Counted from the stretch's first letter, positions 1 to 9,481 are shown. The stretch is 64,000 nucleotides of DNA from Pseudomaricurvus albidus (GCF_018863235.1 NZ_JAHKRS010000002.1:186001-250000); one strand, 5' to 3'. The notes: generated from the letters alone by a model not told the origin. Program-made: numbers and translations.

Positions 1-753
1 GGCGAAATCCACCCATTCGCTGCGCGTCAGGGGCTCAGGACGGATTACCGGAAAGTTCTCTACCAGTGGCGCAACGGTGTTTTCCGGGCGGCCGGTCAAG
101 ACTTCCAGAGCTTCAAACGCGATACCGAGATTACCCTGTGCCTCGAGCTTGGTCGCTGTGGCGTTGTCATAGGCGGCCTGGGCTTCGTGCACGTCGGTGA
201 TGGCCGTCAGACCCACATCAAAACGCTGTTTGGTCTGCTCGAGCTGATGGCTGAGGGCTTTTTCTTCGGCCTGTGCGGTGGTCATGTTGTCAATGGCACG
301 CAGCACATTGAAATAGGCTTCGGAGGTTCTCACGATCAACGCTTGCTGGTCGGCACTGAATTGCGCTTCGGCCTGTTCGCTCAATGCAATGCCCTGTTGA
401 TAACCAAACCACGCCGCCATATTAAACAGCGGCTGTGTCAGTGACACGGAATAGCTTTCGCTCTCAGATTCGGCATCGTATTCGTTGGGAGCACCTTGAG
501 AAAAAACACTGGAGCCAATGTTGGTTTGCTCCGATTCTGCGTAGGACGCTTCGGCATTAATCTGTGGCAGTAACGCGGCGCGTCCGATGGTCAGGGCTTC
601 TTTGCCTGCTTCATAAGCGGCGGTATCGGCTTTCAGCTGATGATCGTTTTCGAGTGCACGTAGATAGATATCTTGCAAGGTATCGGCATGCAGGTTTAAG
701 GCGCACAGACTCATAACGCCTGCCAGGCCAAGGGTTAAGCGACGCTTAAACAT
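1..753 (-). CDS. tolC: TolC family outer membrane efflux channel (partial, C-terminus outside window)
   Basis: Outer membrane channel of type I secretion and tripartite efflux systems. Translating the minus strand from the ATG at 753 gives a signal peptide (MFKRRLTLGLAGVMSLCALN, then LHADTLQDIY), followed by the helix-rich OEP repeat: DTAAYEAGKEALTIGRAALLP, SLTQPLFNMAAW and AEAQFSADQQALIVRTSEAYF are typical TolC segments. About 250 codons are present and the rest lies left of position 1. In enterobacteria tolC is divergent from nudF. Here nudF is about 6.4 kb away at 7185, so the block between them looks inserted. Confidence 0.9.
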   Translation of the reverse strand, partial: MFKRRLTLGLAGVMSLCALNLHADTLQDIYLRALENDHQLKADTAAYEAGKEALTIGRAALLPQINAEASYAESEQTNIGSSVFSQGAPNEYDAESESESYSVSLTQPLFNMAAWFGYQQGIALSEQAEAQFSADQQALIVRTSEAYFNVLRAIDNMTTAQAEEKALSHQLEQTKQRFDVGLTAITDVHEAQAAYDNATATKLEAQGNLGIAFEALEVLTGRPENTVAPLVENFPVIRPEPLTRSEWVDFA

Positions 754-1019
754 AGATATTCCCGTATCTGATGGTGAGAAGGCCGTTTCTGGCCTCATTG
801 CGATGAACTGACCCGCGAGTTTAGCGCTTTGTGCCAGAAGCGTCGAGCTGTAGCCGGTTGCGCTGCCGTAAATTAGTGTTAAAGGCAAAATTGGCCAGCT
901 TAATTATTGATGCATTAACACCGGGCGGGAAAATCATCTGCTAAGCTCATGTTGTTGTTCATATTTTTGGCTTTTGTATGCGCCATTCCGTCTCCCCATT
1001 GACTGACTGAGCTGTTTTT

Positions 1020-1664
1020 ATGCACACACTTTTTACCCGAGGTTTGCCTTGTCCCCGCGTGTTTATGAGTCTGATGCTGTCGGTGTTGTTACCCGCATTG
1101 TTGCTTGCAGGCTGTTCCAATTCCCCCAACTCTTCGGCCAGGAAGGACCCTCTGAAACAGAAAGTCTCGGTAACCGTTTCAAGCCCCGACATGCCCGTCA
1201 CCGCATCCACACCGCTGAGCTGGCACACAGAAGTGGCCGGCGTGATTGCCCCCAGTGGCAAGGGAGCCAACCCGGCGGGAATTTCTGTGCTGCCGGACAA
1301 TGGCTCGGTACCGGCCTGGATCCAGCAGGAAATCCAGAAGCAGCTGGAGGCCAAAGGGTTTCTGTTTACACAGGGGCCTACCCGATATCAGCTCGTCGGA
1401 GCGATGGTGCTGGGAGAGGGGGAGGCCAGTGCCAGGGCTCAGGCCCTGTTCCGGTTGTTTCCCAGTCTTGAAGGGACATCGGATGCCAAACATCCCAAGG
1501 GCACCATGTTGCTGGGTATTTGGGATTCACAAGAGCGAAAAGGTGTCTGGCGCAGTGCCTTGCAAACCTTTGCCGAACCGCAAGCGCCTGATGCCCTCAA
1601 GCGAGAGCGTCTGAGTGGCCTGGTGGCCGAGATGTTGGCCAAACTCGAACCCGCCCGTTCCTGA
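1020..1664 (+). CDS. Hypothetical lipoprotein (214 aa)
   Basis: Predicted membrane-anchored lipoprotein of unknown function. The N-terminus is a hydrophobic leader ending in the lipobox LLAGC at about residues 28-32, then a Ser/Asn-rich linker and a globular part with PAWIQQEIQKQLEAKGF and a C-terminal helix. This layout recalls periplasmic DUF4136-type lipoproteins, but I do not see enough to assign a family. An alternative ATG at 1065 would give a shorter and more normal signal peptide. It ends 6 bp before the stop of the convergent LysR gene. Confidence 0.65.
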   Translation: MHTLFTRGLPCPRVFMSLMLSVLLPALLLAGCSNSPNSSARKDPLKQKVSVTVSSPDMPVTASTPLSWHTEVAGVIAPSGKGANPAGISVLPDNGSVPAWIQQEIQKQLEAKGFLFTQGPTRYQLVGAMVLGEGEASARAQALFRLFPSLEGTSDAKHPKGTMLLGIWDSQERKGVWRSALQTFAEPQAPDALKRERLSGLVAEMLAKLEPARS

Positions 1665-1670
1665 TTCGAG

Positions 1671-2612
1671 CTAGGATTGCAGGCTTTGGCGGCTCAGCTC
1701 GAGTAGCAACTCCCGCAGCCAGCGATGGGCCGGACTGTTATCCGTGCGCTGGTGTTGCAACAGCATAAAGGGCAGTTTGGGAAAGCGCAGGGGCTCCGGG
1801 AACGGCATCGAGATCAGTTTTTGCTGATAGCTGCCGGTGGTCGTCAGATGGCGAGGCCCCACCATCAGGCAGTCCGTGTTCAGCAGTGTCTCCAGCGCCG
1901 CGGTCAATTGGGTGGTGTCAAAAGCAATATGGCGACTCAGTTGCTGTTCTTTCAGTACCTGGTCAATGATCCCTGTATTGTCGTCGGTCATGCCGGGAAA
2001 TGACACCCGAATGTGTGGGTAAGACAGATATTCTTCCAGACTGAGGCTCGATTGCTGGCTGAGCGGGTGCCCTATTCGCATCAGGCAGCTGGCATCGCCA
2101 CTGCCCAGCGGGGTGCTGAGAAAATCTTCAGGAACCGGCTGTTCACGCTGAATCACAAAGTCCAGCTTGCCGGTGGCCAGTTGCTCCAGATAGTCCTGTG
2201 GCATGTCGCAGCTGGCCAGCTGGACATTGGGAGCCTGCTCGCAGATGGCCCGAACGATCAGCGGCAGATTCATTTCCGATACCCACTGGGGCAGACCGAG
2301 ACTGAATCGCCCGCTCCAGGCTCCAGGGTCGAACTTTCCTCCGTCAACCAAATCCTGCAGTTCCCCCAGCAGTGACGGCAGGCGCAGCGCCAGCTCATTG
2401 GTTTTGGGGGTGGGGATCAGTCCGTAAGCCGTGCGGGTGAACAGCGGGTCGTTGAAGACGTCTTTCAGGCGCACCAGTGTTTTGCTCATGGCCGGTTGCG
2501 AGATACAGAGCCGATCTGCCGCGCGGGTCACATTGCACTCTTCAATCAGTACCTGAAAGGAATAGAGCAGTTTGAAATCTATACGACTCAGAGAAGAGGG
2601 AGGTTTCACCAT
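1671..2612 (-). CDS. LysR-family transcriptional regulator (313 aa)
   Basis: DNA-binding regulator with an N-terminal winged HTH (LLYSFQVLIEECNVTRAADR, then LCISQPAMSKTLVRLKDVFNDPLFTRT) and a periplasmic-binding-like effector domain after about residue 95. The start is the ATG at 2612; reading further upstream would only add non-conserved sequence from the intergenic region. It is divergent from the arylsulfatase gene with a 238-bp gap. LysR proteins usually act on divergent neighbours, so it may control the sulfatase and possibly the downstream cytochrome. The effector is unknown. Confidence 0.9.
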   Translation of the reverse strand: MVKPPSSLSRIDFKLLYSFQVLIEECNVTRAADRLCISQPAMSKTLVRLKDVFNDPLFTRTAYGLIPTPKTNELALRLPSLLGELQDLVDGGKFDPGAWSGRFSLGLPQWVSEMNLPLIVRAICEQAPNVQLASCDMPQDYLEQLATGKLDFVIQREQPVPEDFLSTPLGSGDASCLMRIGHPLSQQSSLSLEEYLSYPHIRVSFPGMTDDNTGIIDQVLKEQQLSRHIAFDTTQLTAALETLLNTDCLMVGPRHLTTTGSYQQKLISMPFPEPLRFPKLPFMLLQHQRTDNSPAHRWLRELLLELSRQSLQS

Positions 2613-2850
2613 AAGATAATCATCGGGATATATGCTTTTGGTTATTAACTTTATACTAAAAATGTCATTGGAGATATAACTTGTGGCTGGGGTAGCATGG
2701 CCCACTCGCACCTGCCTCAGGGAATCCCAGCTGTCCTTGTTGTGACAGACATTGACTGGAGTCGTTGTCACTGGATCTGGAGGCCTTGGGAGCAACTGCA
2801 CTTCTTCAACAGAAGTGACCTTACCCCTAATAATCACAGAGGTTGATTCG
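2613..2850. promoter_or_regulatory. Divergent intergenic region between LysR gene and arylsulfatase
   Basis: 238 bp separate two divergent starts. The region is more AT-rich near the LysR end (2612-2690), which contains imperfect inverted AT-rich stretches. This is the natural place for a LysR operator, but I could not single out one T-N11-A box with confidence. A weak AGAGG ribosome-binding site sits at 2838-2842 before the sulfatase ATG at 2851. Confidence 0.35.
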
Positions 2851-4452
2851 ATGACTCGATACTCTAGGGCGTTTCCGCCACTGAAATCATGCCTGTCAAA
2901 ACTACTTTTATCCAAACTGGTGCGGCCGGTGCTGGCGGCGACCACATTACTGACGCTGGGTGCTGGCTCGACGGCTGCTCTGGCAGTGGAAAAGCCCAAC
3001 ATACTGGTCATCTTTGGCGATGATATCGGGCAAACCAACATCAGCGCCTACAGTCATGGACTGATGGGGTACAAAACCCCCAACATCGACAGCCTGGCCC
3101 GTGAGGGCATGATGTTCACCGACTATTACGGGGAGCAGAGCTGTACCGCCGGCCGTTCGGCCTTTATTACCGGCCAGATTCCGGTGAGAACCGGATTGAC
3201 CAAGGTGGGCACCCCCGGTGCGGATACCGGCATTCAGAAAGAAGACCCGACGCTGGCCGAAATGCTCAAACCGTTGGGCTATGCCACCGGACAGTTCGGC
3301 AAGAACCACCTGGGTGACCGCAATGAGTTTCTGCCCACCAATCACGGTTTTGATGAGTTTCTGGGTAACCTTTACCACCTGAATGCCGAAGAAGCTCCTG
3401 AAAGTCCGGACTACCCTCAGGATCCGTGGTTCCAGAAAATGGCCAATCCGCGCGGTGTGATTCACAGCTACGCCGATGGCCGGATCGAGGATTCGGGCCC
3501 GCTGAACAAGAAGCGGATGGAAACCGTCGATGAAGAATTTGCCTCCAGTGCGAAAGATTTTATTGATCGCGCGCACAAGGCCAAGAAGCCGTTCTTCGTT
3601 TGGCTCAACACCACCGGCATGCACTTCTGGACCCATCCGGCGAAGAAACATCTGGGCAAATCCGGGCAGGGCTTTTACAACGACGTGATGGTGGCGCACG
3701 ATCAGCTGGTGGGCGAGATGCTGCAGCAGCTGAAGGATCTGGGCATCGAGGACAACACCATTGTGCTCTACACCACCGACAACGGCCCGCATTACAACAC
3801 CTGGCCGGATGCGGCCATCTCGCCATTCCGCAGTGAAAAGAACACCAACTGGGAAGGGGGCTTCCGGGTGCCTGCGCTGGTGCGCTGGCCGGGTAAAATT
3901 GCGCCGGGGCAGGTCTCCAACGAGATTATGTCGCACCTGGACTGGTTGCCGACGTTGATGGCCGCGGTAGGTGACGACAAGGTGGTGGAGGATCTTAAAA
4001 AGGGCCGCACGTTTGGCAGCAAGAAATTCAACGTGCATCTGGATGGCCACAACTTTCTGCCATACCTGACCGGCAAGGCAAAAGCCGGTCCGCGGGAAGA
4101 CTTTTTCTACTTCAGTGATGACGGCCAATTTCTCGGCATCCGTACCGGCGACTGGAAAGTGGTTTACGCCGAGCAGCGTGCACACCGCTTTGACGTCTGG
4201 CGCGAACCGTTCGTTAAATTGCGTATCCCCAAAATCTTCAATCTGCGCCGCGATCCCTACGAGCGAGCCGATACTGACGCCAATAACTACAACACCTGGT
4301 GGGAAAGCAACGCAGGAAGAATCATGTATGGATCGGCCAGAGCCCTGCGTTTTGCCCAGACTTTCCGCAAATTCCCTGCTCGTCAGGCGCCCAACAGTTT
4401 CACCGTCGATGGTGTGATTGAGGACATGACAAGATTCAAAACCGGGCAATAG
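2851..4452 (+). CDS. Exported arylsulfatase, type I formylglycine family (533 aa)
   Basis: Hydrolyses sulfate esters, probably in the periplasm. The N-terminus (from ATG 2851) has a long basic signal region ending near AALA-VEKPN. Sulfatase metal site: NILVIFGDDIGQTNISAY. The formylglycine motif is SCTAGRSAFITG, i.e. CxAxR instead of the textbook CxPxR; this Cys-type variant occurs in a large arylsulfatase clade. Further hallmarks are GQFGKNHLGD, TTDNGPHYNTWPDAAISPFR and NWEGGFRVPALVRWPGKI. No maturase (FGE or anSME) is in the window. It is divergent from a LysR regulator and followed by a terminator. The natural substrate (for example algal sulfated polysaccharide or a small aryl sulfate) cannot be told. 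Confidence 0.92.
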   Translation: MTRYSRAFPPLKSCLSKLLLSKLVRPVLAATTLLTLGAGSTAALAVEKPNILVIFGDDIGQTNISAYSHGLMGYKTPNIDSLAREGMMFTDYYGEQSCTAGRSAFITGQIPVRTGLTKVGTPGADTGIQKEDPTLAEMLKPLGYATGQFGKNHLGDRNEFLPTNHGFDEFLGNLYHLNAEEAPESPDYPQDPWFQKMANPRGVIHSYADGRIEDSGPLNKKRMETVDEEFASSAKDFIDRAHKAKKPFFVWLNTTGMHFWTHPAKKHLGKSGQGFYNDVMVAHDQLVGEMLQQLKDLGIEDNTIVLYTTDNGPHYNTWPDAAISPFRSEKNTNWEGGFRVPALVRWPGKIAPGQVSNEIMSHLDWLPTLMAAVGDDKVVEDLKKGRTFGSKKFNVHLDGHNFLPYLTGKAKAGPREDFFYFSDDGQFLGIRTGDWKVVYAEQRAHRFDVWREPFVKLRIPKIFNLRRDPYERADTDANNYNTWWESNAGRIMYGSARALRFAQTFRKFPARQAPNSFTVDGVIEDMTRFKTGQ

Positions 4453-4490
4453 TTTCCTCAGAAACAGCATCTCACTTCTTCTGTCTTGTA

Positions 4491-4520
4491 GCGTCGTCCA
4501 GTAATGGACGGCGTTTTTTT
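4491..4520 (+). terminator. Rho-independent terminator after the arylsulfatase
   Basis: Inverted repeat GTCGTCCA-gtaa-TGGACGGC followed by seven T, 40 bp after the sulfatase stop. It separates the sulfatase from the cytochrome gene, so the two are probably separate transcripts. Confidence 0.8.
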
Positions 4521-4689
4521 ATGGGCGTGTGGTGCGAAAGAGCCGTCAATTGGATGGGGCGATACTGGCGCTTGTACGCTTTTACAGGAATACTTACAGC
4601 CACATAAAAAACTGACTACACTCACAGTTCTGTTTCACACACCAACGCTGGCGCATGTCCAACACCGGCGATAACACCGCAGGAAGCCC

Positions 4690-7092
4690 GTGAATTATCT
4701 GTCCAATAGGTTGTTCCCCCGTTTTTTATTTTCCAACGCCCCTCTGACTTGCGCTGTATTCAGTTTCGTTTTGCTGATCGTCAATGGTCTGCCGGGGTCA
4801 GTGATGGCCGCCGAGGACGCCATGTCCGGTGCGGTTGCTGATCCACGCCTTCAGGCCAAATTTGTTGGCCGCCAAGTGTGCAGTGACTGTCATCAGCAAG
4901 AAGATCAGTTGTGGCAGGGCTCTCATCACGACTGGGCCATGAAGCCCGCCAACGACCAGTCGGTACTGGGTGACTTCAACAACGTGGTGTTCGATCACTA
5001 CGGGGAGAAAACCCGTTTCTTTAAGAAAGACAACAAGTACTGGGTGACTACCGACAATGCCAGGGGCGAGCAGGAAACCTTCGAGGTACTGTATACCTTT
5101 GGCTTTTATCCACTGCAGCAGTACCTGTTGTCGATTGGCGACGGGCACCTGCAGGCTTTGGGGGTGTCCTGGGACAGCCGATCCCAAAAAGAGGGTGGCC
5201 AGCGCTGGTTTCATCTCTATCCGGATGAAGCGATTCCCTTTGACGATGTGCTTCACTGGACCGGCCCCTATCAGAACTGGAACAACCGCTGTGCCGATTG
5301 TCACTCCACCAATTTGCAGCGCAACTACAATCCCGAAACCGGGGCGTATGACACCCGCTGGTCCGAGATCAATGTCAGTTGTGAAGCCTGCCACGGGCCA
5401 GGCAGCAAACACGTGCAGCTGATGCAGGCCGGTGATAAGACCCAGGGCCAGGCTGTCACCGCGGAAAACCATCAGGCGGGCGGTACGCATCACGGCTTTG
5501 ATCGCTCTCTCGACCCGGTGGGCCAGTGGTTGCACAGCAAAGATTCGTCCACCGCTCACAATGCGCTGGCGGCCAAAACAGACAGTGAGCAGTTGAGTGT
5601 CTGCGGCACCTGTCATTCCCGTCGCTCAATGCTGGATGATCAGAACCTGGCGGGGGCTTTTCATCAGAAAGACCGCTTGCAACTGGTGGAGCAGCCGCTG
5701 TATTACGGCGATGGTCAGATCCGTGACGAGGTCTACGTATTGGGATCATTTTTGCAGAGCAAGATGCATCAGCAGGGGGTGGTGTGCAGCAATTGCCACG
5801 AGCCGCACAGCCTGAAACTGCGAGCGGAGGGCAATGGCGTCTGTGCTCAATGCCACCGCCCGGATGTTTTTGATCAGCCGGAGCACCACCACCACCCGGT
5901 CAATTCCCCCGGTGCCCAATGCGTGAGCTGCCACATGCCGGAAACCACCTATATGGTGGTTGATCCCCGTCGCGATCACAGTCTGCGCATCCCCCGTCCT
6001 GATCTGAGTGCAAAGTACGGCACGCCCAATGCCTGTAACCAGTGCCACACAGACAAGGATCCAGCCTGGGCCAGTCTGGCTGTCGATGAGTGGATGAAAG
6101 CCTCGGGGAAAACCCGCAAATGGCATTTCAGTGATGATTTGCTGCCCGCCTTGAATGCCGCGCCCGATGCCGCCCAGCGGCTGATGAAACTGGCCATGGC
6201 GCGGAATATTCCGGACATGATTCAGGCCTCGGCGGTGCTGGCGCTGGAAGGTCATCTGTCACCCCAGTCGGTGCTGGTGGCGCAGACCCAGCTCAACAAT
6301 GATGAGCCCATGGTGCGTTCGGCGGCCATACGGGTGCTGTCGTCATTGCCTCCGGAGCAGCGCTGGCAGGATCTAAAACCGCTGCTCAATGACAGCAGCA
6401 AGCAGGTGCGCCTGACCGTGGCAGAGCATACCGCCGATATCGACGACGCTACCCTGTCGCAGTCCGAGCGGGAAAGCCTGAAGGCCCTGCGTCAGGAATA
6501 TGAGACTTTCTTGTTGCGCGATCAGGATACCGCCGACGGACAAATGGCCCTGGGGGTGTATCGTTTGCGTCGGGGAGACTTGCCGGCTGCCGAGGCCGCC
6601 TACCGGCAGGCACTGAGTCTTAACAGCAGTCAGATGGCGGCTTACCTGAATCTGGCCGATTTGTACCGCCAGACCGGTGAAGAGGCCCGCGTGAACACAA
6701 CCCTGCGTCAGGGGCTGGAAAAGCTGCCACAGGCGGCGCCACTCTACCACTCGCTGGGCCTGTCTCTGGTGCGGCAAAAGGATTACCCATCAGCGCTGAA
6801 GGGACTGGCGGCGGCGGCACAGCTGGATCCCGGCAATGCCCGCTACGGTTATGTTTACGGCCTGATTCTGCAACAATTGGGGCAGGACGGTGCGGCGGTG
6901 GCCGAATGGCAGCGGGTACTGGGCATGTATCCCATGGATCGCGATGTTCTGATGGCCATGTTTACTGCCGGCCAGCGCAATGGTGACGGGGCAATGATGC
7001 TCAAGTACGCCAAACGCCTTGCGGACATGGCACCGGGTGACACCCGCTGGCAGCAGATCGTACAGCAGCTGCAACAGCACTTTGGCCAGTGA
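4690..7092 (+). CDS. Octaheme c-type cytochrome with C-terminal TPR repeats (800 aa)
   Basis: Exported multiheme cytochrome fused to a repeat domain. The start is GTG 4690, followed by a signal peptide ending near SVMAAEDAM. Eight CxxCH heme motifs are visible: CSDCH (about residue 64), CADCH, CEACH, CGTCH, CSNCH, CAQCH, CVSCH and CNQCH. A HEAT-like stretch (VLALEGHLSPQSVLVAQTQL; RSAAIRVLSSLP) follows, and then three to four TPRs (AAEAAYRQALSLNSSQMAAY, AAPLYHSLGLSLVRQKDYPS). The N-terminal part resembles cytochrome c554/NrfA-like multiheme folds. Such fusions are common in marine bacteria but their electron partners are unknown to me. The gene stands alone, without quinol oxidase or maturation genes nearby. 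Confidence 0.88.
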   Translation: MNYLSNRLFPRFLFSNAPLTCAVFSFVLLIVNGLPGSVMAAEDAMSGAVADPRLQAKFVGRQVCSDCHQQEDQLWQGSHHDWAMKPANDQSVLGDFNNVVFDHYGEKTRFFKKDNKYWVTTDNARGEQETFEVLYTFGFYPLQQYLLSIGDGHLQALGVSWDSRSQKEGGQRWFHLYPDEAIPFDDVLHWTGPYQNWNNRCADCHSTNLQRNYNPETGAYDTRWSEINVSCEACHGPGSKHVQLMQAGDKTQGQAVTAENHQAGGTHHGFDRSLDPVGQWLHSKDSSTAHNALAAKTDSEQLSVCGTCHSRRSMLDDQNLAGAFHQKDRLQLVEQPLYYGDGQIRDEVYVLGSFLQSKMHQQGVVCSNCHEPHSLKLRAEGNGVCAQCHRPDVFDQPEHHHHPVNSPGAQCVSCHMPETTYMVVDPRRDHSLRIPRPDLSAKYGTPNACNQCHTDKDPAWASLAVDEWMKASGKTRKWHFSDDLLPALNAAPDAAQRLMKLAMARNIPDMIQASAVLALEGHLSPQSVLVAQTQLNNDEPMVRSAAIRVLSSLPPEQRWQDLKPLLNDSSKQVRLTVAEHTADIDDATLSQSERESLKALRQEYETFLLRDQDTADGQMALGVYRLRRGDLPAAEAAYRQALSLNSSQMAAYLNLADLYRQTGEEARVNTTLRQGLEKLPQAAPLYHSLGLSLVRQKDYPSALKGLAAAAQLDPGNARYGYVYGLILQQLGQDGAAVAEWQRVLGMYPMDRDVLMAMFTAGQRNGDGAMMLKYAKRLADMAPGDTRWQQIVQQLQQHFGQ

Positions 7093-7184
7093 TTTGCTTG
7101 CCTGTGACACGTTGGCCGGAGCATCCGGACTGCGACAGTCGGATAGTGTCAGGACTTGTTGAATTTGAGGTATAAGGGTCGAGG

Positions 7185-7814
7185 ATGACGAAGGATTTCT
7201 TAAAGCCCCCCTTCGGGCTGAATGATGTGGAAATGCTGGAGCGGGAGTCGCTCTACAAAGGGTTTTTCAGGATGGAGCGCCTGCACTACCGCCACAAACG
7301 CTACCGCGGTGACTGGAGCGAGACCATCAGTCGGGAAGTGCTCTTTCGCGGCGACGCGGTAGGAGCCGTTCTCTATGATCCGACCCACGACCTGATTGGT
7401 CTGGTGGAGCAGATCCGCCCCGGCGCCTTCGCCGATCCCAATGGACCCTGGTGCCTCGAAGTGGTGGCGGGTATGGTCGAGCCGGGTGAAACCACTGAAG
7501 CCGTGGTCTGGCGTGAAATGCAGGAAGAGGCCGACATTACGCCGTCTCACGTTGAATACATCTGCCAGTACATGGCATCCCCCGGTGGTTGTGACGAGCG
7601 TCTGCACGTTTACTGTGCGCTGGCGAACCTGCAAGGTCTGGATGGCGGTATCAGCGGGCTGGACGAAGAGGGCGAGGATATCCGCCTGCTGATCATCCCG
7701 GCAGACGAAGTGTTTGCGAATCTCTACGGCGGCCGTTTTAACAATGCCGCGACCATGATTTCGTTGCAGTGGTTGCAAATGAATCGCCAGCGATTGCAGC
7801 AACAGCACAGGTAA
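7185..7814 (+). CDS. nudF: ADP-ribose pyrophosphatase, Nudix family (209 aa)
   Basis: Cytosolic enzyme that cleaves ADP-ribose to AMP and ribose 5-phosphate. The Nudix box reads G-MVEPG-E-TTEAVVW-RE-MQ-EE-ADI, which fits Gx5Ex7REUxEExGU with Ala/Asp at the end. The N-terminal half carries LYKGFFRMERLHYRHKRYRG, typical of NudF, and the C-terminal part YMASPGGCDERLHVYCA is the ADPRase dimer motif. It heads the conserved nudF-yqiB-cpdA-yqiA-parE block. The start ATG 7185 has GAGG just upstream. Confidence 0.95.
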   Translation: MTKDFLKPPFGLNDVEMLERESLYKGFFRMERLHYRHKRYRGDWSETISREVLFRGDAVGAVLYDPTHDLIGLVEQIRPGAFADPNGPWCLEVVAGMVEPGETTEAVVWREMQEEADITPSHVEYICQYMASPGGCDERLHVYCALANLQGLDGGISGLDEEGEDIRLLIIPADEVFANLYGGRFNNAATMISLQWLQMNRQRLQQQHR

Positions 7815-7922
7815 GCCGGCAGCGAATGGGGTAGACTGTGGACTGATGACAGTGACCCGAAGGACGACGTTGTAACGGGCCTGTTATCAGAACATCCGGT
7901 TATGCAGGCAAACGAGGTATTC

Positions 7923-8372
7923 ATGGTGAATAAAGGGCCCGGTCGCTACAAGGTGGATCTGGCCGGTCAAATGGCGTGCTGCGAGGCGAATTACGCACGT
8001 CTGTTGAAACTCATGCCCACGTTCGATCAGCACGATCAGTGGCACTACGATGTCCAGGCGGGGGAGACCTCCTGGAATATCTGCCTGCGCGTCACGGAAA
8101 GAGCCCGTTATACCACCATGCTGGAAGTCACACAGCGCAACGGCTTGCAGCATTGGGGCAGTTCCCCCCGACTGCAGGTGCGACTCTACCACGATGCCCG
8201 CATGGCCGAAGTGGTGGCCTGGCAGGAGCACCGCCGGGTACGTCCCAAATACGATTACCCCAATCAGAAAATGTACCAGCGCGACGAGAAAGCCCAATTC
8301 AACCGTTTTCTCGAAGACTGGCTCAGCCACAGTCTTGCCCACGGAAAAAGCTGTCAAGTTGTACCACTTTGA
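7923..8372 (+). CDS. yqiB: DUF1249 protein, YqiB family (149 aa)
   Basis: Conserved cytosolic protein of unknown biochemical role, always near nudF and cpdA in gammaproteobacteria. Diagnostic segments are YKVDLAGQMACCEANYARLL, WHYDV, LEVTQRN and the C-terminal RVRPKYDYPNQKMYQRDEK with FLEDWLSHSL. I chose ATG 7923, which has GAGG at 7914-7917 five bases upstream and matches the usual N-terminal length. An in-frame ATG at 7902 would add seven residues. Confidence 0.9.
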   Translation: MVNKGPGRYKVDLAGQMACCEANYARLLKLMPTFDQHDQWHYDVQAGETSWNICLRVTERARYTTMLEVTQRNGLQHWGSSPRLQVRLYHDARMAEVVAWQEHRRVRPKYDYPNQKMYQRDEKAQFNRFLEDWLSHSLAHGKSCQVVPL

Positions 8373-8662
8373 GGTGGTTTTGTGACAGGGTTCAGGCAAA
8401 TCATCCCCTCAATGAGCATTCATCGCCAATCAGACTGATATAATTTGACCTACCTGTATTAAAAACAGTTAGTTAAACGTGGTTGTATGCCAGCCGGTGG
8501 ACACTATGAGCAGGAGCTGCTCGCAGATACCGGCAGCAAAGGTGTTTACGGAAGCTGTCTGTTACAGCCGCCGCAGTAAGAGAGCGAGTACATGGAGTGC
8601 TTTTTGTGGCGCGTACTGGCACACTATTGACCTTGCAGTTCAAGGATGAATGAGACGAGAAA
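8373..8662. other. Intergenic region before cpdA, nothing clear
   Basis: 290 bp between yqiB and cpdA. It contains a short ORF of 30 codons at 8487-8579 with no recognisable features, and AT-rich stretches at 8435-8475. I find no convincing RNA gene, repeat or terminator. A TGTATAGT extended -10-like element occurs inside the beginning of cpdA at about 8679. Confidence 0.4.
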
Positions 8663-9481
8663 ATGGACTTGAGAATTGTGTATAGTACTAAGACGTTGTC
8701 GCCCATGCGGTTAATTCAAATCACCGATTGTCACCTAGGCTCCCATCCGGGAGAGTCCCTGTTGGGGCTGGATACTGACGAAAGCTTCGCAGATGTCCTG
8801 CACCGCCTGTCCCGCGACGAAAAGCACGCTGATTTTGTCGTGGCCTCCGGCGATGTCGCCAGTGAGGGCAGTGTCGAGGCTTACGAGCGCTTTCTCGGTG
8901 CCCTCAAAGCCCAGTATGATCTCCCGGTGGCCTGGCTGTCGGGCAACCACGACCTCGACGAACTGATGCAACAGTTTCCCAAAGAGCAGGTGCAGCGGGA
9001 ACACATCGAATTCGAGCACTGGCAGCTGATCCTGCTGAACTCCAGTATCCCCCACGAAGAGCGCGGCGAGCTGGCCGAAACCGAGCTCGAGCGTCTGCGT
9101 CACTGTCTGGAAACCTGCGACAAGCACGCCCTGGTTTTTGTGCATCACCAGCCGGTACCGGTCGGTTGCGACTGGCTCGATCAGTACGTGATCAGCAATT
9201 CTGCGCAATTGCTCGAGATCCTCAACGAATACCCTCAGGTGAAGGGGCTGGTTTGGGGGCATGTGCATCAGGAGTTTCAGGCCCGCCATCGGCATTTCAA
9301 CCTGTACTCAACACCCTCGACCTGCATTCAGTTCAAGCCCAACAGCGACGATTTCGCGTTGGATGACACCATGCCCGGTTACCGCTGGTTCAATCTTCAT
9401 CAGGACGGACGCCTCGAAACAGGTGTTGAACGTGTCGAAGAAAAAGCCTACGGTATCGATTTTGCCTCTGCGGGTTACTGA
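8663..9481 (+). CDS. cpdA: 3',5'-cyclic AMP phosphodiesterase (272 aa)
   Basis: Hydrolyses cAMP to AMP, setting the level of the Crp co-activator. Metallophosphoesterase motifs are present in order: LIQITDCHLG (D-x-H), VVASGDVAS (GDxx), WLSGNHDLDE (GNHD), VFVHHQPVPVG and GLVWGHVHQEF (GHxH). The start is uncertain. ATG 8663 gives a 14-residue lead before the conserved MRLIQITD, comparable to the lead in the E. coli protein. ATG 8705 starts right at it but has no ribosome-binding site. It lies in the conserved nudF-parE cluster. Confidence 0.93.
   Translation: MDLRIVYSTKTLSPMRLIQITDCHLGSHPGESLLGLDTDESFADVLHRLSRDEKHADFVVASGDVASEGSVEAYERFLGALKAQYDLPVAWLSGNHDLDELMQQFPKEQVQREHIEFEHWQLILLNSSIPHEERGELAETELERLRHCLETCDKHALVFVHHQPVPVGCDWLDQYVISNSAQLLEILNEYPQVKGLVWGHVHQEFQARHRHFNLYSTPSTCIQFKPNSDDFALDDTMPGYRWFNLHQDGRLETGVERVEEKAYGIDFASAGY

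Noticed and set aside
2947-4470. Long open reading frame (507 codons) antisense to the arylsulfatase
   Set aside because: It mirrors the codon structure of the clearly real sulfatase, has no family motifs and no ribosome-binding site. GC-rich genes often leave such shadows.
8487-8579. 30-codon ORF upstream of cpdA
   Set aside because: No ribosome-binding site, no recognisable sequence, and no regulatory hairpin linked to it.
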